From assembly GCA_963971575.1 (NCBI GenBank), contig OZ020611.1, positions 182,108,535 through 182,172,534 on the forward strand: 64,000 bases of DNA, read 5' to 3'. The notes under the pieces are model-generated. The model was not told the DNA's origin and did no database searches. It was given only the letters and a program-made list of their open reading frames with translations. Each line of letters opens with the position of its first letter. Positions within the stretch are counted from its first letter, which is position 1. This DNA comes from Liopterus haemorrhoidalis (lineage: Eukaryota; Arthropoda; Insecta; Coleoptera; Dytiscidae). The position numbers and the translations under genes are program-made. Shown in pieces: positions 1-12,978 of this stretch.

Positions 1-188
1 ATTGATACAACATTGGTCGCCTTCAGTATATTGCGATGAGTTTACGTTATGGACCTATTATAAATGAGGCGTTATAGTTTAGTAGAGCACGTTACAAATA
101 GTCGAGCACTACATATAATCGAATCTTTATGAAAAGACCATGACGTTATTCAAAAACATGAGCAATCAAAGACATATGCATATACATA

Positions 189-613
189 TGTCCGGGTGAT
201 CTATATTGATTGACCGTGAAATATACTATTTTTGTTCCATTAGGTATCAAATTTTATTCCAAGAACAGAATTTTGTGCGAAATATCACTTCTGCGCATGA
301 GCAAGTAACATGTGTTTACGAAAGTCTCTATGAGTGACATACAGTACTTTTCTTTTATAACCTATTGTTTAATATCTGGTGAGTTTAATATCAGTATTTA
401 GTTTTCTGCATATCTATTTATGAACAATTATATAAAAAAATGTGTTTACGAGTTGATTATCGGGTGTGTATATTGACTTATCTTTTAAATAAAATCTACA
501 TATTATTATATTACCAACCTTTATGGATGTAGTCTAGTTAACCATAATTTGTAAGCGAAAAAAAAAACTATTGCCATAGAGCGGCCAGGACAATCAATAT
601 TGACCACCCGGTA
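189..613. mobile_element. MITE-like element with CCGGGTG inverted ends
   Basis: The left end (TGTCCGGGTGATC, then TATTGATTGACC) is matched in reverse at the right end (GGACAATCAATATTGACCACCCGG). TA dinucleotides flank both sides, which suggests a Tc1/mariner-type non-autonomous element of about 420 bp. No coding sequence is present. Confidence 0.6.
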
Positions 614-3100
614 TATAGAATTCACTCAAATATACGGCTGTTGTGTGGGTACCTAAGTATATCGACTCATAACCTTACAAATCCTAAAACGCTGTGTAGA
701 AATATTTTAAAATGATTAGTTATCTGTTATCTCAGAGGATAAAAAGTATGTTTTTAATTGCTTTAATATACAATCGGCAAGAAATAATACCCCTATGTTA
801 CCTTGTTATACATACACATATTTAGTATTTATACTTATGATGTAAAGGTAATAAGCAATTATTCGTAACGTCATATTCTTATAAAAATTCGACTATACCT
901 GAAAATGGCGTTATTATAATATTAAAAATGATTGCCAACGATATTTTAATTTGAAGAAATACCGGACCATGTTAGCTTTAAAAACAATGAAGCTGCTGAC
1001 AACTGCAAAAGCCGCTTCCTATTTGCTTATGAATGATAAGAGTTTCGTGTTTTCAGGTGATGTTTCGTCTTTAAAGCTGAGTGGCATACGTAATATAAAG
1101 TTACCAGGTCAAGAGAAACATTAAAGCGTGAGCTTATTTCTGCAGGAAAAACCGCAGAGAAAAAAACGCCGCCACACGCCTTCTATAGACCACTTGGTGG
1201 ACCCAATGAATATCCCCTAACAGGTGAAGAACCTCCAATTTATGTGACGTGTAATACAGATGTATCTGAGTTGCACATTTTGACCAAACTCTTGCAGTTC
1301 AAAGATGTCAAGATATTAAGCTTGTGATATGATCTGTCAGTTGCATTAGGTGACGACAGAATACTTGCGAACAGGTTGATACTCTTCCTGAGGGAATCAA
1401 ACTTCTTTGTTTGTGTGTGTGCGTCTTGCACCATATTTTAATGTGTTATTTATTTTAATCCCAGCCTGACACCAGAAAATGGTCAAAAGGCTTTAGGATT
1501 AAGTAAGTAAGTATTTTAATCTATGATACATGTTACTAAATGGCTCCTTTACAACCTCTTACCTTCGGCCGAAGTCTGTTCAAAGATTTAAGAAAACGTT
1601 TATTCTAATTTATTTATGTATGTCCATGTAAGTTTTCTTTTATTGTATACGTAAATAGAATTTTATTTATCATTTTTTTTTTTTTATTGTTCTTTAAGTT
1701 AACTAAATATTCTTTGTTAACATACATTCTAGTCATATAGGTGAACTATGTTAGGCGCGAATAGCTATCGATGTTGTATACCAAAATTTGTAACTAACTG
1801 TAATTTGACGAAAAATCATCATGTCTTTTACCTCAGGGGTTATGTGAACAAGCAGATTCGCCGCTTCTTTAACTGACTGTTCTGTGCAGCTGGAGGTGAT
1901 ATCGAGCTATATTTTTTGGGAAAATATGATGGGCACCACCGCCACATGTTACGCCACGTTATTCAACCATAAATTAAAGACTTGGGTCTGCTCCTCATAT
2001 GGTTTCAACAAGAAAGCGCTTCCTACCATACAACCAAGTTACAATAAATCTGTGAGAAATACTTTTTGAATAAATAATACCGAAATCCAGCGATAGTGAT
2101 TAATCGTTAAAATCACCGTGCTAGGTTATTTTTATGTTTATAATGTCTGACCTCGTTATTTACCTAAATGGCGATTATATTTACTAATAATAAAAAAGTT
2201 TCGTTTAAACATATGGCTTCCTGTTCCTAAGATTTTCTATTATCTTAAAATAAAACTTTCCTTTTGATGGAAAGCAAACTGCGACTGTTCAACCCTCATC
2301 AATCAGCTGCTAATGCATCAGACTGCAATAGGAGCGTGCTGCTCTGGAAACCATCACTGCCAACAAACTTACTAACCACAAAAAACGTCCGTCTATTGAA
2401 CAGACAGTTATATCTATATGCCAGATTTCTTACAAATACAATAAGCATCTGAATGCAGTTCTTAAAAATTTGCAAAATCGCAAGTTCAACATCTAGATAA
2501 GGCAACTTCGAAATTTCGAGCTTTCATTTAATACCCAACAAGTTTGTTTTTTTTTTTTTTTTCAATTCAAAGAGAAAATTTGTATACTGCAAAAATGTTT
2601 TTTTTTTTTTTCAAAATAAATTTTTGTTCGTTAATCCTATCAATACTACGGGGATATATGCATCCCAATGAATCCCTGAAAATTTCTTTATAATATATTA
2701 GGGATAAGATTTGTTAGTCCTGGGTTAATTCTGCAAATCGGTTCAATTTGTACTAGAAAATGCGGGCCAGATATACCCCGATCGTTCAATATTGCTGAAA
2801 CATATGTATCGCAAAAAAAATCTGCATTCATATATCATGCTTTTCATTTCATTTTTAAAAGCAGCGACAATATTTCTTAATATGTGCACGAATCAGAAGA
2901 AACTGAATCAACTGACAAGTTTTTTATGCTTTTTTTTTTTACTTTTTCTACAATTTTAATGCTTATTTAGAGCTTTTTTTGTTTATTTATCGATATTTAT
3001 TTTTATTGAACACGCAATTAATAAAAAAAGTTTACGAAATAAACATGTTAAGTAAAATTTAAAGGCGTTGCATCACTATGATTAAATACATTTTTACGAT
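614..3100. other. No gene recognised
   Basis: This stretch is AT-rich with short accidental reading frames only. Sequence near 970-1440 is more GC-balanced and may be a decayed insertion, but I cannot assign it. A TTAA-flanked segment near 2632-2730 (GGGGATATATGCATCCC inside) vaguely resembles the piggyBac-type MITE at 26.5 kb. Confidence 0.4.
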
Positions 3101-3283
3101 AATATTATATTCTCGGCTCCCGATTTCGTTTGTGCTCGCAGCGAACATTGGTACACTGCAAGTGTGTCTCTAATAGTTTTGCTATTGTCATGCTTCTCTG
3201 TTAGTTTTGCTATTGTCTTTCTAAGTCTTGTACAGTGTTTTCTTTAATAATATTTTTAGTGTAAAGTTGTTTATTGTTCTAAA

Positions 3284-3554
3284 ATGTCCAAACAAAAACC
3301 TACAGTAGAAAAGTGGATTCGTGATTATCGGGAACAGAAAATTGAAAATAATAAATATTAAAAATATCAAATATCTTCAGTGGGGAAATTGTCGATGATT
3401 TTGACATGGATACGATAACTGTATCTAAAATTAAATACAAACCCATAACAAGTGAGGATGTCGAAAGAAGCTTTTTTACATATAAAAATATTTTAAGAAA
3501 AGACAAAATTTTACTGTGGAACATTTAGTGGTTAATTGTTTTCAACAGGAGTAG
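3284..3554 (+). pseudogene. hAT-type transposase remnant (N-terminus joined to C-terminal dimerisation motif)
   Basis: A start MSKQKPTVEKWIRDY is followed after a stop by VDDFDMDTITVSK and SEDVERSFFTYKNIL. The latter resembles the C-terminal hAT dimerisation motif (S..VERSFS.YK.IL) of hAT transposases and CGGBP1-like proteins. A further frameshift precedes VEHLVVN. The whole catalytic centre is missing, so this is an internally deleted, non-functional copy. The flanks include two copies of TAGTTTTGCTATTGTC near 3172-3215. Identification rests on the VERSF motif; element ends were not found. Confidence 0.6.
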
Positions 3555-4445
3555 GGTTTTACCTGTAGTTTTGGTTAGATTTTTAATTTAAGTCTACGTA
3601 GATTCAGAATGTATTGTTAATTTTTTTGTACTATTTAAATAAATTTCTTTATTTTGCAAACGTTGTTTTTTTAACTTTGTTTGTGCTTTTGTACTCAACT
3701 GCATAGTTCTTTGGCACATTTTTGTGCTTTTTTCCATATTTTTGTGTTTTTTTGTCACATTTTTGTGCTTTTTTGCCACATCTTTTTGCTTTTTTTTTAA
3801 TTTTTGAGTTTATTTATCCGGCCTCTAATCATCACTATAGAGTTACTTCTGAACTGCTGCTATAGAGCAGTGGTCCAAAAACCTTTTCGAGAGGGTCATA
3901 TCAAAATTTCTTAAATGACGGCAAGTTAAAAAAACTTCAAATCAAATAATAGTAGTAATATTATCAAGAAAAATAATAAGAAATGTCAGAAGACACCATA
4001 TCAGATACGAAGTATTCCAAGAAAAACTGATAACAGAATCGGTTGGAACAAGCGTCCAGAAAGGTAGCTATGGTAACTTGGACACGTGAAAGGGGGAAGA
4101 AAGAATAGCTCATAAAGCTTATGAAGCTAAATTTCCGTAAAAAAAAAAACAGTCGGAAGGGCAAGGAAAATACGGTAAAGGAGAAACAAGCAACGAAAGT
4201 GGGGGTATCAAATGAAAGGAAGTGAAATCTTTAATGCAGGAGAGGAAAATGTGGAAAAACATCTGGAAAAGTAATTCAGAAACGCGAACGTGACTAAAAT
4301 AAAAACTTAAATTCGCACAAGCTCACACCGAAAGATAGAGAGGCTAACAATTAAGTTTTTCATAAAAACAAAAAATATATATATTAACATTCTTTTCACA
4401 ACATATAAATACATAACAAACAAACAAAAATATTTTGCACACTTA

Positions 4446-4581
4446 GGGCCGGTTTCTTAAAGCTTAGTTAACTATAACCAAAGGGTCAGAAAATTGTTGC
4501 TCTGATAGCTTATGGGATTGTTATATCGTAACCGAGTCTAACCAAAGGGTTAAACTCGGCTAAACTCTCTGAAACCGGACC
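4446..4581. mobile_element. Harbinger/Tourist-like MITE
   Basis: A 136-bp element with inverted ends GGGCCGGTTTC and GAAACCGGACC is flanked on both sides by TTA. A 3-bp TTA/TAA duplication with GGG-type ends is typical of PIF/Harbinger MITEs. The interior contains AACC-type self-complementary repeats. Confidence 0.8.
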
Positions 4582-4584
4582 TTA

Positions 4585-6005
4585 GTAGTTAAATACATGG
4601 ATACCTCAACTAGTTAAAAAATATATTAATACCTTTTTTTTAAACATTGCATGCACTAGAGAACTTATACCTTGTTGTATCTAAAATTTTCTCCAAGTAT
4701 ATTTGGCGGGGCCAGTTGGAGGCCACAGCAGATTTGGGGGGAGCTCGACACCCCGCTAGCGTCACACTCTCTAACAATAAAAACATCGTTCACCTTTCTT
4801 TCACCCGCCTTATATAGTTAATTTAGTTAAATGAAGAGTTACGGTATATGAATATAAAACTGTTATGCAACGTTTATAACTTATTATATACTTGATTTTT
4901 ATATAATCGACTTGTTTTCTGGATGGCAATTTTTCCACCATTTTGCACTTGTTCATTAGTTTTATCAAGGCCACAAACCGGAACACCGGAAAAATAATGA
5001 ACAGAAAAATGAGAAAAGACTATAGGCAGCCATGTCATAATAAATCTTACTTGTATTAAATTTCTTTAACTATATAGAAGATATGATCGATTCGTTGCCA
5101 GTGTAAAAATATTAGCAGTAAGAGCAACGAACACCAACATTTATCACAAGGGATGTTTCAGTATTTTTGTACTAAAGTGATACAGGAACAGGAAATTATA
5201 CTTAAAATGGATACGCAAGTAAATTACAGGAATGTTTAAATTTACATACCGCAACATTTCTGTCAGGACAAAAACTACTGAACCACTAAAATAGCACGAA
5301 GGGGAAACAATAATTACAACTTTTTCTTTTAAAAAATAAACATGCTAATGAACTATAAGACTCTTCTACATTCAAACGAAAAGATTTTTTAATTCTAAGA
5401 AACTTTTTAAATTTAGTTAATGTATGAAACGGATATTTTTTTCTTAAAAGTGGCAATTGTTCTTTAATTATTCTCCGGGGTAATAATACTTCTGGCATTT
5501 TCTTTTCTTCTTCTTTTTATTTCTTCAATTTGTCTCCTGGTTTTATTGCGCACTACTTTTTATTATTTTTTTTGACGTTAATTATACAATATTACAATTC
5601 TCATTTTTTATTCGAAATATTATAAAAACTTTTAAAATTCAGTTGCGAAAAAATGCATTAAATTGAATGCAATCTTTCCCACTATTTTGATAGTTTGACA
5701 CAAGATGACATTAAAATAATGAGAATTTTCAATAAAAAAGTTGGAAAAAAAAATTGCGGCCGGAAATATCAATTTGCCCATTAAATGCAAAGTAAAAAAA
5801 AACAAATCGTAAATAATTATAGCCAATATGTTAATTTAGTAAATTCTTTTTCAAAGTTATATCAACTTCGGGTTCAGCTCGCTACGTTCAGCCGCTTGGC
5901 CACAATTTCTATCGCACAAACATACAAAAATACGATAGATACAACATACAGATAGACAAACAGCAGACAGATAAACAGAGAACAGACACATAAATAACGT
6001 TATAA
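4585..6005. other. No gene recognised
   Basis: AT-rich sequence with no coding region I can support. A box-A-like GTGGCCAAGCGGC on the minus strand near 5894-5920 hints at a truncated tRNA-derived SINE head, but the B box is not convincing. Confidence 0.4.
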
Positions 6006-6009
6006 AATA

Positions 6010-6262
6010 GTGCTGTCAGAAATCGACCATGCCGGAACCGGTCTCGGGTTTGCCCGGTTTCGAATATTAAACTTAGAACTTAGTATTTGTAACCGGGTAT
6101 GCGGAACCGGGTATTTGGAACCAATCTGACCCAAAATAAGGAACCAGAAACCCACCAAACAAAGTGATTCTGGAACTGGGATTCTCAAAAAGTACCTACG
6201 TATCCGGTTTTTGGATAACCGGGTGTCAGGTAAAACCGATTTCGGTTCCCAAAACTAGTATG
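6010..6262. repeat. Dense degenerate AACCGGG repeat block
   Basis: GGAACCGG, CCGGGTAT, TAACCGGGTG and their complements recur in both orientations over about 250 bp, so the block can fold on itself. It resembles the subterminal repeats of the hAT-type element at 52910-53975. I could not find matching ends or a target duplication here. Confidence 0.55.
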
Positions 6263-6645
6263 AACATTCTTGGTCAACTGCGACTAAAAATACTCTAACT
6301 ACCTAAAAAGTATTGTAAAAAATTTTCATTTACGTAATGTTGAAAAACTAAGCATTTCTGCACTTTTATGTAAATTTCAATACTTTGTAACATACTGTTT
6401 CTTAAATCTATATACGAAGCATAAATCGCTGAACATTTGCGAGGAACAAATCAATCCAAGCACAGAAACACAATATACAGATGGGAAAACTGTCAGAAAA
6501 ATATTTTAGAATATAAGATCTACATTTAAAACAAAATTCACTTGAACCGGAAGAACTAACTGCGAGAGTTTTGGAGCACAATATTATTTTTAGTACTCAC
6601 AGAAATATTCTATACATATTGCTAATAATACATATTGCTTATTAT

Positions 6646-7327
6646 TAGGGTTCGACCGATGGTACAGTTTTGCCGATGGGCCGAAGCAGATGCCGATGAT
6701 TTAAAGAGTGCATCAGCCGATTGCCGATGCCGATACTTGTCAAAAATGATTATAAATTGAAAATTTTAAGTTTAATACTTTTTAATAATGTTTGTTTTAA
6801 TTTTAGGGAACCCGGTGGAGTTTGACGTATTTCAAATTCCATTCTTAAGTGTAACAAGTACAATAATTTGTATACAAAAAATATGCATTTGTACTGATTT
6901 TTTTTTTTTTTTTAATTTTTATTTACATTTGCTACGCAGATAATTAGCCAGGATAATTATATATATATATTTATTTTTTAGTTCCATACTTGAACGGATC
7001 AAACCCGAGACCTTAGAAACGCAGGGCATTTATGTTACCACTACGCTACGCCGGTAGGCTATTTCAATATTCGATGCAAATAAATTGTGTTACTAGAATA
7101 TAATTATTAATAGTTACATACCTATTTAATTAAAAATCAATTATTTATTTACCGTTTTATCAACAAATGTAATTTATACAGCCTTCCCCTCGGGATTAAA
7201 TTGCATTAAAAATCTAAATAAAAATTGTAAATAATCATACGAAATAATCAAATACATAATATAACCATCGGCAAGCCATCTGCGAAAAAATTGCAGATGC
7301 CGATGCAGATACATCGGTCGAGCCCTA
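6646..7327. mobile_element. hAT-type MITE with CCGATG subterminal repeats
   Basis: The element starts TAGGGTTCGACCGATG and ends CATCGGTCGAGCCCTA. The 8-bp flanks CTTATTAT and CCTATTAT match at 7 of 8 positions, the target duplication length of hAT elements. GCCGATG-like words are repeated many times just inside both ends. A tRNA-like SINE on the minus strand is nested inside (about 6890-7070). Confidence 0.85.
6890..7070 (-). repeat. tRNA-derived SINE nested in the hAT MITE
   Basis: Read on the minus strand, TAGCGTAGTGG (A box) and GGGTTTGATCC (B box) are spaced as in a pol III promoter, ahead of an AT-rich body that ends in a long poly-A (poly-T on the plus strand near 6899-6914). The tRNA-like fold is decayed, so this is not a tRNA gene. 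Confidence 0.6.
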
Positions 7328-7335
7328 CCTATTAT

Positions 7336-8030
7336 CCTGACGGGTGGGTCTAAAGATCTGAAAAAAATAGGTAATGCACAATGGTTTGAACCAAAATATT
7401 ACGGGCGGAATTTTGGATCAGATTATTTTTTCGAAATGTAACAATCTAGGATAATAAATAAAAGCTCTGGGGCATTATATCCCTCTGCAAAAGACTAAAA
7501 TGGGTGATAGTACACTTTTCAGATTGAAAGCGTGGGATTTTGCCACATTTCAAAGGGGAGTGTTAGTTGAAAAAGGGAGGGAACTACTGCTACAGATTGG
7601 TGACAATGTGATTGAAACAATGCAAATAAATTCAATACGTGTAACCTATTATAGAAAACACGACATTCTAAGAAATTTAAGTATAAGTTAGATTAAACTA
7701 ATCTAAATCTTATCGACAAATAGTAAATTTGAATTATCCAAAATGTATATAATGTGAAATGAATGCTAACAAATATCTTCCAGTAAATAGGGTCAATAAA
7801 ATGTATGCTACTACTTCCATAGTCGGCAATGTAGCGTGTGCATTTTATGTAAAGTTTCTTGGTCCATTTAACACATTAATGGCGAAGTTCACGCATAAAA
7901 TTTAACCCCGTCTTAAGTAATCCAAATGCTGAAAAATATGAGAATGAAGGAAATGAAAATATATTTCATATTCCCTTCTACAATTCAGGGAAATATTGAA
8001 ATTGCCATATTAAAGCAAGCAAACTATAAA
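7336..8030. other. No gene recognised
   Basis: The longest open stretch here (63 codons from 7500) has no recognisable motif or codon bias. I see no clear repeat ends. Confidence 0.4.
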
Positions 8031-8919
8031 TACAGTGGATATCGTTTATAACGACATCTGATATAACGCCATATCGTTTTTTACGACGAAATTTCAAAGT
8101 CCCGGCCTGAAACATATCTTTTTATACGTGAGACTTATCGCATATAACGACATCGGATAATACGTCAACATTAATATAACGACGAAAAATGACTTGAAAT
8201 TTGGGTCAAATTATCTTTTATAACGACGTATCACCACTGCCTAACGCGAAAACGCCAGGAAAGTACCGAATTGGCTAGGGGAATTACCGAGTTATGAAAA
8301 GGCAAGGCGAAACGCGACAGATAAACATATTCATTCAGTGGTTAACTACGATTTAAAGGTACGTCATCGACGTCGATATAGCGAAACGAAAAGCATTAAT
8401 GTATATTTTTCAAATTTGAAGAACTCGAAACGGAGGAGAATATGACGGAAGATGAAATTTTAGCTGGGTCAGATCCAAATTTGGAGTCAGAAATAAACAA
8501 CAACGAAGTGGAAATGGAAGAAACAACCGAGTTCCAAACACCTAAAGGATTCATTTTCTGCAGTTGAAACAATTCAGCATTTTTTCACGTTTAATCAAAA
8601 TTTAAAACAGGCTAAAACAGATTTTGCATTGCTATATTTGAAAAAAAATATTGAAAAAACTTTTTAGAAACCCAAAAATCGCAAAAACAAACCAAAATAA
8701 CTGATTTTTTGGTTAAAATTTAAATTTGTATACAAACGACGGAAAATTATGAGTGTTAAGTTGTTTGTAAAATAAGTTGGATTGTACTCTTTTCTAACAT
8801 AAATAAAATGTACTTATTTTTCAACATTGTATTTATAGTGTTTGGATATAGCGACCTACAGTTACAATGACAAAATTTCATTGGTCCCTTCAACGTCGTT
8901 AAAAACGATATCCACTGTA
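8031..8919 (+). mobile_element. pogo/Tigger-type deletion derivative
   Basis: Inverted ends CAGTGGATATCGTTT and AACGATATCCACTG lie between TA target dinucleotides. Several GATATCG/TTATAACGAC words recur just inside the left end. The interior from about 8420 reads, with breaks, an acidic stretch (EENMTEDEILAGSDPN) and then TIQHFF, resembling the C-terminus of Tigger-type DDE transposases. The N-terminal and catalytic parts are absent, so the copy is non-autonomous. Confidence 0.8.
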
Positions 8920-8976
8920 TTTTGGTGATAGTAGCTGCAATAGGTCCACTTCTAAAATCGTCTTCCTCTATTAGTT

Positions 8977-9255
8977 CAGTGGCGTAGCGAGGGTTTACAG
9001 CGGCCGGGGGCAAAGGAAATCCCAAACGTCAAACATGCCTACTAAATAGTCCAAAGCCAAACTAAATAACGGTACTGCACAAATTTCTGTTTATTTGAAC
9101 CATTTTAGGAATAGAATCTCAATCGTGTATAAAAATATGTATTGTATTTTATTTTCTTTATTACAGGAATTTTATTAAGACTGAGATATAATTTCGGTGT
9201 CCCCTCTACTTGGCGCCCAGGGGCAATTACCCTAGTCGATATACGCGTGAAACTT
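8977..9255. mobile_element. Probable hAT-type remnant with CAGTGGCGTAGCGAGGG end
   Basis: The left end CAGTGGCGTAGCGAGGG followed by a GCC/GGGG-rich segment is a common form of hAT terminus. A degraded reverse match (GGCGCCCAGGGGCAATTACC) lies near 9210-9235. No clean target duplication was found. Confidence 0.4.
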
Positions 9256-10635
9256 ACTGCGGATTATCATGATATTGAGTTTGTTGCGCCACAGCAATCG
9301 GAGAGGCAATACAAGAAGATAAAATGCGGGACAAAATAAGAGGCCATTAAGCAACACTGGGCGCACAAGGCGGTGCAGAGAGCATTGTAAAGCAGCGGCG
9401 AGCAGCGTCTACATCGGTGCTAGCATTTTCTCCGCGGAGTCGGCGGTGACTATATAAAAACGAATAAAATTTATCGAATTAAATTAAATACATTTTTAAC
9501 TGCTGTTTCATTACTACACATTAACGACAAAAACGACACTCGCGTATTCTACACAGCGGATCTATTTCCCGATTTTTTTTATTTTTTTTTTTTTATTATT
9601 TCTCAATCATGTTTTAAAATTTTCCAAAATTTTCAATTTCAGAAACATGTTTCTCATTATGAACAATGTGTTATTTTGCTTTCAAGTATTTCACTACTAT
9701 AGATGATATAATCGTGTCTGATATATTAAAAACTAAAAATTAAAATAACTCATACGACATATGGCCAAAATATGAAATTTACGGCACGATACGAACCGGA
9801 AAACATATACAAATTTAGATTTGTACATTAAAATAATAATTTTAAGATGGAACACAACCTAAACCTTAAATATATCTAGTATAACTTCTTAGCTAGTTCT
9901 AGTTCTAAGCCAAGAACAAAAACAGGAATAGATTCCCTTTCCCTCCGTAAATATTTAAATTGTCCAGGAAAGACCTTGAACTAAATGTGTATTCCATTTC
10001 AGATTTTCAACCCACCATTAACCAAAACGCAACATACCATTATTTTAAAGTTGTTAAATGAGCAATTCCAGTTTTAGCTCATTACGGTAAAAGAGTGTTA
10101 GTGTAGGTGTAAAGGGAAGTAACATTACATCAGTAGGGTGTGCCGCATGCCGTATGCCGTATGCCGCAGGCCTCAGTCCGCGCGTGCATGGAAGGTTGTT
10201 CCTCTTTAATTTACAAAGTAGTGTTGTACTGAATTCACAACATTAGATAGAAAGACCTAAATACATAATATAATTCAAAATACACTCTATTAAATTTATG
10301 GAGTTTTCACTTCATACCAGGGACACGCGAGCATTTTGGTGAACTCTAACTGGTGGGTCCTTGATTGTGGATTAAGATAAAGCGTTAAAGCTGAAAATAC
10401 TGGTGAATTTATAAGGGAATCACGGATCCTAAAAAAGGATAGGGTAAAGCTTTGGTTTGTCCGAGGTAATTAAGTTCGAAAATTCATATAAAATGCATTC
10501 ACAATCGCGTAACTCGTACAAAATTTATCAGAATGTACTGACACAAAATTCATCCTGTTTGTCAAATTTTTTACACAAGCAGTCACAATTTTTAAGTTTG
10601 CTAGAAAACTGTTAGAAAAATAGGAAATAAAAAAT
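9256..10635. other. No gene recognised
   Basis: AT-rich sequence without a supported coding region or clear element ends. A short run of GCCGTATGCC repeats lies at about 10145-10170. Confidence 0.4.
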
Positions 10636-12787
10636 TGATGTGAAGTGTGAATTTTCACACATTGCAGGGTTTCGCAGGTATATAATAAGTGAAGGCGGCA
10701 TGCTGAGTGTGTAGGACAAATTTTGCTTTGTAGTAACCACGGCAAAATGAACGATCTTTTTAAAATAATTTATCGTCTGTTAATCTCAGAGCTTTAAAAA
10801 CAAATTTTATGTTAAAATATTTTTTTCTTAATTTTAATTCGAATACCTAATATCATTATTTAGGTTTCTAAATAAGTTCAGTATTTTTTTATTTAACAAG
10901 GTTCATTAAGATTTTGAAAATTGGGCCTATGGCTTTCATTGGTTGTCTTAAATCATACGCTCCGCCCCTCTGGCTTCGTATAAATGACACAGAATGAAAA
11001 TATAATTCCAATTGGTTATTAAATTTACGCTCTTGAAAATTAAATTCAAAATGTGCTAAAATATAACTAGAATTTTAACAAATTAATTTAAACATAATAA
11101 ATATGAAAAAAAAAAAACAAAAAATAAAATTGACTCCAAAAGCCAGGAACGAACCTGTGTAGTGAATAACGATCCTGTGTGGTTGTCGAGCAACTGAGCC
11201 ACTAGACCACCAAACGCTTATCAACTTAGTGTGTTATAAGAGTATAACATGTATGCATCGTCAACCAAAAAACACAAAAAATGCGTTATTTTCCGAAAAC
11301 ATAATCTGATCAAAAATTCCTGTTGTACTATTCCGGTTCACACCATTATACATTACTTAGAATTTTTTCACATTTTTAGTTTAAACCATCTGGGCTACAG
11401 GGTGTGGGACAAACATTTTTTTGCACAATTTTGGCAAAAATCGCCTCAAAATAATTTATTTTGCAAAAATTAAATTTTGATCGTTAATCCACGTACTAAG
11501 GGCTTTCATTTGATACCCTACTCAGAATTTTAAAAATATATATTTTTTTTCGATGAGTACATATTTGTTTATATTTTTAGGGGGATATGTTTTTTAGATG
11601 TTTTAGTATTTTTCCTATGTGCGGGTCAAAAAGTTGTACAAGCATGCCAATTTTCACGAAACCTTTTCAAAAGACAACCTTTTTAGGGTTTTATTGGTAT
11701 GACCACCAAAAAAAAAACTTATAACGTCACCCATGTGTCGAAACCTCTTAATGCGTGGATCCCCCGTGGTCCCCCACCTTAGCTCCCAGAGGGTTCGATC
11801 TAAAAATCTGAAAAAAATCTCCGTAATGAACATTAATGGGAACCGGAATAGCTCAACAAGAATTTTCGATCAGATAAGTTTTTCGAAAAATGTTGACTTT
11901 TTTGTGACGTTGATAAAAAAAAATATTTTTTTTTTAAATATATTGTGTGGTATCAAAAGAAAGCCCTGAAGACGTAGATTAAGGAACGATAGATCGTTTT
12001 TTGAAATTTGTTTCTTTAAACACGATTTTAGCCAAAAATGTGCTAAAGTTCTTGCCACGCACCCTTTTACCAAAGAGGGTTAAACTAAAATTCTGAAAAA
12101 AATGTAGGTAATGTACATTGATCTGACCCAGAAACGTACGTTTGATTAGATTGTGTTTTTAAAAAATATGGCAGTTTTTGTGTTTTTGACAGAAATAATT
12201 ATTTTTTTAATTCATGGCTAAATTATGGCTAATAATGTTATGGATTTTTTGTATTTATAGCTAAGATAGTGCGTATCTTTTTGAAGTTACAAATATAAAA
12301 TAAAATAATATCTTATTTTTAAATAGTTGCAAACCAAGTTACAGACCACACCACACTACACTCAACACTTCATTTCAGTTAGGAGTTCAGGAGTGTTCAG
12401 TTATTTTATTATTCTATTACATATTGAATTAACCTAATTTTTGAATTACATTAGATATTTGTTTTTAAAGTATCAAAGAGAAATAAATCATTTGTAGTAA
12501 TAAAATACTTATAAATCAAATAACTCATTGTTAATAGTGACAAATGCATTTCTGAAATTGAAAAAAAAATAAGTCATTTATTAATATATTTCTTATTAAT
12601 CTAATGACGACTTGAATACGAAGCAAATGCAAAAAAAATCTGGAATTTTTGTCGAATAACGAAGAAAAGTGATTATCAAAAAACTATTAATTTTGTTGGC
12701 TTCTCACACTTGTTAAATGAAAAAAAAATGAGAATTAAATGAATTAAAACCCTGAAATCTGTGAAAATTCACACTTCACATCAAATT
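10636..12787. repeat. Family A repeat, copy 1 (composite, inverted ends)
   Basis: Both ends carry GTGAAGTGTGAATTTTCACA-type sequence in opposite orientation, near 10638 and 12785. Inside lie a core block (about 10790-11130) shared in reverse with 22985-23330, a tRNA-like segment (11140-11215), a minus-oriented arm (about 11270-11640) and a plus-oriented arm (about 11690-12250). The plus arm contains two diverged modules anchored on TAAAAATCTGAAAAAAAT at about 11803 and 12088. No transposase was recognised. The reading frames in it look accidental. Confidence 0.7.
11140..11215 (-). repeat. tRNA-like module in family A copy 1
   Basis: On the minus strand TGGTCTAGTGGCTCAG (A box) and AGGTTCGTTCC (B box) have tRNA-like spacing. 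A related module sits at the same place, in reverse, in the copy at 22-24 kb, so it seems to be part of the element rather than an independent tRNA gene. Confidence 0.6.
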
Positions 12788-12978
12788 TTTATTAGGATTT
12801 CGTAGGTATAACCAAGAAATCCGTATACCGTCATAATACCAAAACAAAACAGTGGAAAATGCAGCTGATATGTTAGTTAATTAAAATTTCTTGCGCACAG
12901 CAACGATGGTTATTTGCTCCTCGGAAAATGCAGCGTTTTGCAACATTACATACAGCTAGTGTCCATATTATTTTAGAG

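Noticed and set aside
3867..3900. hAT-like start CAGTGGTCCAAAAACC
   Set aside because: No matching right end or 8-bp duplication was found downstream, so an element cannot be drawn.
5890..5925. Possible tRNA gene on the minus strand (GTGGCCAAGCGGC)
   Set aside because: Only an A-box-like word is present; no complete cloverleaf or convincing B box.
10470..10745. 91-codon minus-strand open frame
   Set aside because: It overlaps the family A terminus and has no protein features.
11140..11215. Functional tRNA gene
   Set aside because: A and B boxes are present but the stems do not pair well, and the segment recurs in a dispersed repeat.
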